Translations under genes and position numbers: made by a program
Assembly (NCBI RefSeq): GCF_947179515.1
Contig: NC_067485.1
Location: forward strand, 72,983,646 to 73,047,645
Reading direction: 5' to 3'
DNA: 64,000 nucleotides
From: Apodemus sylvaticus
Taxonomy: Eukaryota > Chordata > Mammalia > Rodentia > Muridae
Shown: piece by piece, positions 58,544-64,000 of the stretch
Numbering within the stretch: position 1 is the first letter of the stretch
How the letters are laid out: each line of letters starts with the position of its first letter
The notes under the pieces: generated by a model
What the model was told of the DNA's origin: nothing
Databases searched by the model: none
The model's input: the letters and a program-made list of their open reading frames with translations, nothing else

Positions 58544-58780
58544 TGCTAACAAGAGGAAAGTGAAGCTGCAGGAAGACATTGCTACAATAGTTGCAGAGGA
58601 AGAGCTACTTACACACTCACACACTGGGGCTGTGCACATCCAAGAGGAAACTAGTGTTTCAGGTCCTCATCACCATGATGGATTTGGAATGAGTGGAAAT
58701 GTTACTCCAAGTTTGGGGACATCACATTGCCAGCAGAGAGGGAGAGCTTTCAGAAAGAAAGGTCAACATAGGTTACCAAG
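58544..58780 (+). CDS. Exon B3: third copy of exon B
   Basis: It is 237 nt, open and phase 2-2, with the same splice borders as B1 and B2 (gtcttttttag; CCAAG|GTTGGT). Residue differences include HIQEETSVSGPHHHDGFGMS and GQHRLPR. It follows truncated exon A2 by 0.7 kb, the same spacing as A1 to B1. Confidence 0.6.
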
Positions 58781-58999
58781 GTTGGTCACATTTTCCATTG
58801 TCTCTAGACCCTCCCTTTCTGACAGAACTACTTTCAGGTCTATCTGTTGAATTACAAGACCTCTGCACATAAGGGTGAAATCAATCTATGTTATTAAGGA
58901 GAGGAAACATTTTAACCTCCCTCTCTCTGTGCTGGTCTTACCTTTTATTTTTACTTATTTTCTTTCCCCGTCCTTTTCATATTAAGTTTTTGAGTTGTT

Positions 59000-60090
59000 T
59001 TCAGTTTTCAATCATGTTATCCACTTCCCCAACTCCTACTATATCCATCCCCACTTTTCTACCTACTCGTGGCTTAACAGTGGAAGCCTACATCCACACA
59101 GAGCTCTGGGCCACTGGGCAAGGCAGACACAAGGAGTTGGGCTGCAGGTGTGCCCATGGAACCAACAGGCATGCATCAGGCTATGAGAAGCTGTAGGACC
59201 CTGCTCTGGGACTGGGGAAGGGCAGCCTGTATGTTCACCTGGGGTTGCTGGCAGGGCAGAGTTCGTAGATCCCAGGCCTCACAGAGGTCAAGGAAGGCCT
59301 TGCAGAGGCCAGGGAATACAGGTTCTCAGTCTTGGACACTGCAGACAAGACTGAATGTCTCAAAAGAGATGAGAACAGAGTGGGGGCACGCTGGACCGGG
59401 TCGGGACCACTGGACTAGGTCTGGCCCAGGGCTTAAGCGAAAATAGGGAAAGAAGTAACTTCAGGTTCTTCCTGCAGGGACGAATGTCCTTGACTAGCTT
59501 GGGCAGGCAGCATGGCTTGGTGATGACCTTGGCTAGAAGACAGAGAAGTTCCACTGCAGGAGGCTAGAAACAGCTCTTGAGAAGGAGACCTGCTCCATGG
59601 CTCCATCATAGTGGGTCCAGATGAGAAGAGGTAGTTCATAGGTTTAGAGCATTTATTGTGGGCAGAGAGTTCTGATAAGTGAAAAATAGAGGCTGGTCAT
59701 GGTGAGAGGGGGAAGGGAGATGAGACTAAGAGGGCAATGGAGAGAGACAAGAATACAGCAGAGAATATGAGAGGGAGGAGGGGGCAGCAACCCCTTTTAT
59801 ACTTTGGGAAGGACCATACCTTGCTGTTGTGAGGTAACTGTGTGGGAAGAGTCTAGACAGAACACCAGGAGCTAAGGGAAATGCCCTACATAACTTATGG
59901 CCACAGAATTATGGACTTGAGGACACTGTGTCAGGAGGCTAGTGTCTTGGAGCATGGCCAATGGGTTTGCTTCCCTTGCAGAATTATCTGCAGGATCTCT
60001 AAAGTTTAAGTCTCGCACAACCAGAAAACAGGCTGACTTTCATGGTCCCATGCCCACCCAACTTAGAGTCCTCTAAAAAATTCCATTAAG
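59000..60090 (-). mobile_element. Repeated segment R, copy 3 (putative antisense LTR)
   Basis: It is colinear with copies 1 and 2, with antisense TATAAAA ('ccccttttatactttggg' near 59795) and AATAAA ('gcatttattgtggg' near 59650). A 20-bp insertion near 59390 ('accgggtcgggaccactgga') is specific to this copy. Confidence 0.5.
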
Positions 60091-60339
60091 TCCAATTTCT
60101 GATGTCCACTCACATACATATAATGACACATGATCACATCTCCATTGCCCTCTCCAACTCCCCCATCTTCCTCAGCCTATCCACTCCCATCTTCATGACC
60201 TTCTTCATAATCAACTTAGTCCATCTATTCTTGCTCATACATGCATGTGTATCAAGACATATTACTAAACACTCCCAGATTCTCTTAAATTCTCTGTCTG
60301 TCTGTCTATTTCATTTTTTTGAACATGGTTCCTCATTGT

Positions 60340-60478
60340 ATCCCAGGCTGTCCTGGAACTCACTGTGTAGACCAGGTTATAGGTAGAACACAGAGATCCA
60401 CCTGTCTCTGCCTCTCCAATGCTAAGACTAATCTTTAAAGGAGTGCACCATATGTCACTTCCTGGCTACAGTTCTGGG
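60340..60478 (-). mobile_element. Antisense B1 SINE in unit 3
   Basis: It is the duplicate of the B1 at 56013-56150 ('tatcccaggctgtcctggaa', 'agagatccacctgtctctgc'). Confidence 0.9.
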
Positions 60479-61078
60479 AGATCTTATTTTTGTACATACA
60501 TTATAAATTGGTCCAAGAAATGTAAAAATATTGATATGTTTTACATTCACTTATGGTAAATTAAATTTAAATTCACTTAATTTAGAAATTAAATTTTAGA
60601 AAACAATGACCACTTTTATCTAAAATTATGGAATAAAATATTGCACTTATGTTAAATTTCTATTCTTTGAAAGATTCATGCATATATAAAATGTATCACA
60701 ATCATATCCACCTCTCACTGCCCTCTCCCTCACAGCCCACATAACATCTCTCTACCAACTTCATGTCCTCCTTTTAGAATTATATATTTATTTATGTTAA
60801 AGTTCTTTTTAATTTGGTTTGGTTTCTTAACATCTTACTGTGCTTCTGATATAACCTTAAAGTTAGAACTCAACAGTAAGTGACATAATGACTTTCAAAC
60901 ACTATTATACATGACAATTTAATGTGTTGAGGTTAATACTTTCTTATAATTCCTATAAACCTATAACTAAGTAAATGTTAAGTTGTATAAAGGTTATTTT
61001 TCTAATATTCTAAAAAAGAATATGACCTAAATTTTTATTTTCCTTCTGGTCTTTTATCTCAGATTTTTGTTTTCAACA
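60479..61078 (+). repeat. AT-rich segment of the tandem unit, unit 3 copy
   Basis: Colinear with 56151-56760. No gene is seen. Confidence 0.75.
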
Positions 61079-61522
61079 AAGGTGCTAACTCCACACCTAG
61101 TACCAACACATCCAGAATAAGCTTAACTCACAGGTGCTGTAACACACTCAGGATCATAGAATCTCAAGCATAAGGACTTAAGAAGGACATAAATAACTCC
61201 CTTAAAAATACCAGAGAATACAGGTAAACAGGTAGAAGCTCTTAAAGAGGAAGTACAAAAATCCCTTAAAGAACTACAGGAAAACACAACAAACAGGAGA
61301 AGGAATTTAACAAGATGATCCTGGATCTAAATATGGAAATTACACTATAAAGAAACATGACAGGAGACAAACCTGGAGACAGAAAATCTAGGAAAGAGAT
61401 CAGGAGTCATAGGAGCAAGCATCACCAACAAAATACAAGAGATAGAAGAGAGACACTCAGGTGCAGGAGATAGAATAGAAAACATTGACACAACAGTCAG
61501 AGAACATGTAAGAAGCAAAAGA
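61079..61522 (+). mobile_element. Sense L1 5' UTR/ORF1 fragment, unit 3 (reduced)
   Basis: It corresponds to the unit 2 fragment but lacks the left 5' UTR part and about 200 bp around the ORF1 start ('atagaatctcaagcataagg' joins what is 57140 to 57348 in unit 2). The ORF1 coiled-coil words are otherwise the same. Confidence 0.8.
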
Positions 61523-61647
61523 CATGGATGCAGGCTCCATAGAGCCCAAGCTCCTGAAGATTCTGCCAGATTCATGCTGGGCATATACCAGCAATGCTAC
61601 CATGACCAGCTAAATGTTATAGCAGCACTATATGAACAAATAAGCAT
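61523..61647 (+). pseudogene. Truncated exon A3, fused to L1 ORF1
   Basis: It has the same L1/exon A junction as in unit 2, and reads APEDSARFMLGIYQQCYHDQ, LNVIAALYEQIS before AT|GTAAGT. The ATG used by the unit 2 frame (57615) is ATA here. It has no splice acceptor of its own. Confidence 0.6.
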
Positions 61648-62368
61648 GTAAGTTGAACAGAGTCCCAGAAGAAAAGGTACTGATAAAAGTGATGGTCACC
61701 CAAATATGTAGTGAAAAAAGTCTTCATGGAACCATTTAGATGTGACTGTCAATTTGACATAATTTTGCAAAGTATCTGCAGTAAAATAACTTTTCTTAAA
61801 AAAATAAACCAGGAACAGGGAAAGCATTCAGGATGTTAACAAAGAATAGAGAAAAAATAAAAATAAAAATAAAAAATAAACCTTGGGCACAGCTAACATT
61901 TCTCTCTTGCTACAGTGTTGCTTTCTTCTTTTTATATTTCCTTAAAATAAAGCTGACACTTTACCATTTCAGCTAAGTATAGATCTAACGTTCTAATGAA
62001 TACAGTTCTCTTTTTATGAATTTTCCTGTCAATATTCACTTAAGTAGACACATTGACAGATTCAAGTATGTGAGTGCCAAGTATGAATAAACTTGGGCAG
62101 TTCTAGCACCTCTCCTCTGCTACTGTGTGAATTAACTCTGACTCTGACCTTTGGAGTTATCTTGAAGTAATCTGCAGTCAAACTGCCTTTGACAGTTTCT
62201 TAGTTTACCTAAATCCCTGCTGATGAATGCTCTGATATATATAAATGTGAAACAAGTTCTTTTATAGGACATTCCATTTACTCTTATGACCATTTAAAAA
62301 GAAAAGTCTTTTTAAAATGCATTTCAGGAACAAAAGTGATATGTACATGATGGATTTGTCTTTTTTAG

Positions 62369-62438
62369 TGCTAACAAGAGGAAAGTGAAGCTGCAGAGAG
62401 CTTTCAGAAAGACAGAAAGACCAACCTAGCTTTCCAAG
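62369..62438 (+). pseudogene. Exon B4: deleted copy of exon B
   Basis: It has the B acceptor (gtcttttttag) and the first 28 nt of exon B, then joins the 3' part of the exon (from 'agagctttcag'), ending at CCAAG|GTTGGT. The length is 70 nt instead of 237, which is not a frame-keeping change; reading on from exon A gives a TAG at about 62427. Confidence 0.75.
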
Positions 62439-62666
62439 GTTGGTCACAGTTTCCATTGTCTCCAGAGCCTCCATTTCTGACAGGCCTACTTTCAGGTCTG
62501 TCTGTTGAATTACAAGACCTGTTCACCTAAGGGTGAAATGAATCTCTGTTATTAAGTAGAGATATATTTTAACCTCCCTCTCTCTGTGGTTGTCTTACCT
62601 TTTATTTTTACCTTTGTTCCCCCATCCTTTTTTGCAATTGTAACTTTTATTCATTTATTTTTACAG

Positions 62667-62715
62667 CAAGCCCCAAAGTACCAACAACTGCTCCAGTTTG
62701 CCTGTAGGTGGATGA
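62667..62715 (+). CDS. Possible terminal exon of the Ankrd26-like gene
   Basis: A strong pyrimidine tract and acceptor (tcatttatttttacag) is followed by a frame that, taking phase 2 from exon B, reads SKPQSTNNCSSLPVGG and stops at TGA (62713-62715). ANKRD26/POTE C-termini have a similar STSNPRASNN-type stretch here, so the match is plausible though short. No AATAAA is close by; the next polyadenylation-like signal (AATTAAA, near 63142) is in the MaLR LTR downstream. Confidence 0.5.
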
Positions 62716-62878
62716 AGAAGTTTTAAGAAGAAATCCATATATTTAAATTGTAATGGACATAATCATCATTATGTCAAGTACTAGAAATAGCTCACTTTTT
62801 ACCAGATTTATTTCCATCTGGGGTCAAGGAGTCCTTTTCTGTGGCTTCCAGTTTATTTTTCTCACCAGCTCCTTGTCA

Positions 62879-63214
62879 TGTATAGTGGTTTTGATATACT
62901 CAGTCCAAGGAGTGGCACTATTAGGACCTTTGGCCCTGTGGTGTGGTATTGCTGGAGGAAGTGTGTCACTGTAGGCATGGGCTTTGAGACCCTCATCCCA
63001 GCTACCTAAGGAACCAGTCTTCTCCTAGAGACCTTCAGATGAACATGTAGAGCTCTCAGTTCCTCCATGCCTGCCTGGATGCTGCCATGTTTGATCCTTA
63101 ATGATACTGGACTGAACCTCTGAAGTTGTAAGCAAGCTCCAATTAAATGTTGCCCTTATAAGAGTTGCTTGGGTCATGGTGTCTGTTCACAGCAGTAAAA
63201 CCCTAACTAAGATA
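62879..63214 (+). mobile_element. Solo MaLR LTR
   Basis: The LTR runs from TGTATAGTGGTTTTGATAT to CTAACTAAGATA and contains 'ggagtggcactattaggac', 'gggctttgagaccctcatcc', 'ggatgctgccatgtttgat' and 'ccaattaaatgttgccctta'. It belongs to a different MaLR subfamily from the element at 22.7-24.6 kb. No internal region is attached. Confidence 0.9.
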
Positions 63215-63611
63215 GCCTGCTTCCTGGTCTAGTTCAGGAACTTCTTGCCACCTTTGCTACACAACCTAGCACCTGCAAACCCTTCCCTAGACCTAGATAC
63301 TGAGCCCTACATTCTTTTGTGGTTGAAATTAAATGCTACTTTATAAGAGTGCAATTTCGTCACTCACAATGGTTTTGCCAGCATAGATGGCACCATATTG
63401 TTCCTCAGCTACTTAAAACAAAGAATGATTGACAAATCCCAATCATCACAAAAGCCTTTCCTCTGGCCTATGGTAATTCCAAAGTTTTCTTATTTTCCTA
63501 ATTTTCAAAAGTTCCTTCTGGAGTTATTTTTTTAATTCCCTGCAACAAATTGTAGGTGGTTGGATGAATGAAGGAAAGAATGAGTGAATGAATCATCCTG
63601 TCAATTATAGG
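63215..63611. other. Unannotated sequence
   Basis: I see no exon or repeat that I can support. Confidence 0.4.
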
Positions 63612-63740
63612 TATGCATGATGTTTTAATTTAATGTGTTGAGGTTAATACTTTCTTATGACTTCTCTAAACTTATCACTACATAAATGTTAGCTTGTATT
63701 AAGGTTATTTTTTTCTAATTTCCTAAATAAGACTATGAAT
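63612..63740 (+). repeat. Last copy of the unit's AT-rich segment
   Basis: 'aatttaatgtgttgaggtta', 'atactttcttatgac' and 'gtattaaggttatttttttc' match 56590-56700 and 60915-61020. It is more diverged than those two are from each other. Confidence 0.75.
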
Positions 63741-64000
63741 AGCAATAAAATAAGAATACCAATTCTCTTGCTATTGGGAAGGGTGCCATAGTTTAAGTGG
63801 AACCGACAGGCACATTCTGTGAGGCCCCGGATTGGGTCATGGACAGTCAGGTGACTCCATTCTCACCAATGAGTGCAGAGGAGAGTGTAGGACTGCGCTT
63901 CCTGATGCCTTTCTGCCTTTGGATGCTCCCTAGTCTGTGTTAGAGGCTCAGATCCACCTCAGCCAAACAGCACTCTAAGGAGAGCCAGAGGCGGGTCACA
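63741..64000. other. Unannotated sequence at the window end
   Basis: No repeat or gene is recognised. Confidence 0.4.

Larger units (their letters stand above)
49491..63740 (+). repeat. Tandem segmental duplication of the 3' end of the Ankrd26-like locus
   Basis: Four units can be followed by the repeated start 'aaataaaccttggg': unit 1 from about 49491, unit 2 from 53721, unit 3 from 58053, unit 4 from 61875. A full unit holds intron, exon B, a putative antisense LTR segment, an AT-rich segment with an antisense B1, a sense L1 5' UTR/ORF1 piece and a truncated exon A. Unit 1 has a different tail (a sense L1 3' end). Unit 3 has a smaller L1 piece than unit 2. Unit 4 lacks the LTR segment and ends with the terminal exon and a last copy of the AT-rich segment. 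Confidence 0.85.

Overview
This is nuclear DNA of a murine rodent (mouse/rat group). The signs are B1 and B2/B3 SINEs, MaLR-type LTRs, and many LINE-1 (L1) copies whose ORF1 and ORF2 look like mouse and rat L1 but match neither exactly as I remember them; I cannot name the genus. The window is gene-poor and repeat-dense, with no bacterial-style operons, CRISPR arrays, tRNA or rRNA genes.

Layout. 0-3 kb: old SINEs and a plus-strand L1 3' end. 3-11.2 kb: minus-strand L1 copies (L1-A, a near-identical tandem pair of 3' ends B/C, and a long L1-C with an internal deletion). 11.2-18.4 kb: mostly non-L1 sequence with SINE relics, a TG microsatellite and a degenerate first exon of an Ankrd26-like gene (17.6-17.84 kb). 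18.4-22.6 kb: minus-strand L1 pieces. 22.7-24.6 kb: a complete MaLR element (LTR-internal-LTR) with a 5-bp target duplication. 25.6-30.7 kb: long minus-strand L1-G. 30.7-37.4 kb: old L1 and SINE fragments around two well-preserved Ankrd26/POTE/CCDC144-like coiled-coil exons (32.33 and 34.27 kb). 37.4-44.0 kb: a full-length young L1-D with intact ORF1, ORF2 broken by one nonsense codon, and a CpG-rich tandem-monomer 5' UTR. 44.0-48.7 kb: further minus-strand L1s. 49.1-63.7 kb: a tandemly duplicated 3' end of the Ankrd26-like gene.

The host gene. All candidate exons lie on the plus strand. Exon order and translations follow the end of the ANKRD26/POTE coiled coil: exon 32333-32459, exon 34272-34562, exon A1 (49124-49338), exon B1 (50038-50274), and a short terminal exon (62667-62715), with splice phases that agree throughout. 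Exon 1 carries a stop and a frameshift, and no ankyrin-repeat exons are visible between it and the coiled coil. The locus is therefore either a decayed copy or one that uses another 5' end.

The most unusual structure is the 3' array. Exon B is present four times (B1-B3 intact at 237 nt each, B4 cut to 70 nt). It is a symmetric phase-2 exon, so added copies do not break frame. In two units exon A has lost its 5' part and splice acceptor and is joined, in frame, to a plus-strand L1 fragment (5' UTR plus ORF1 coiled-coil sequence). This makes a chimeric L1-ORF1/Ankrd26-like coding segment that ends at a good splice donor. The fusion is shared by two units, so it predates their duplication.
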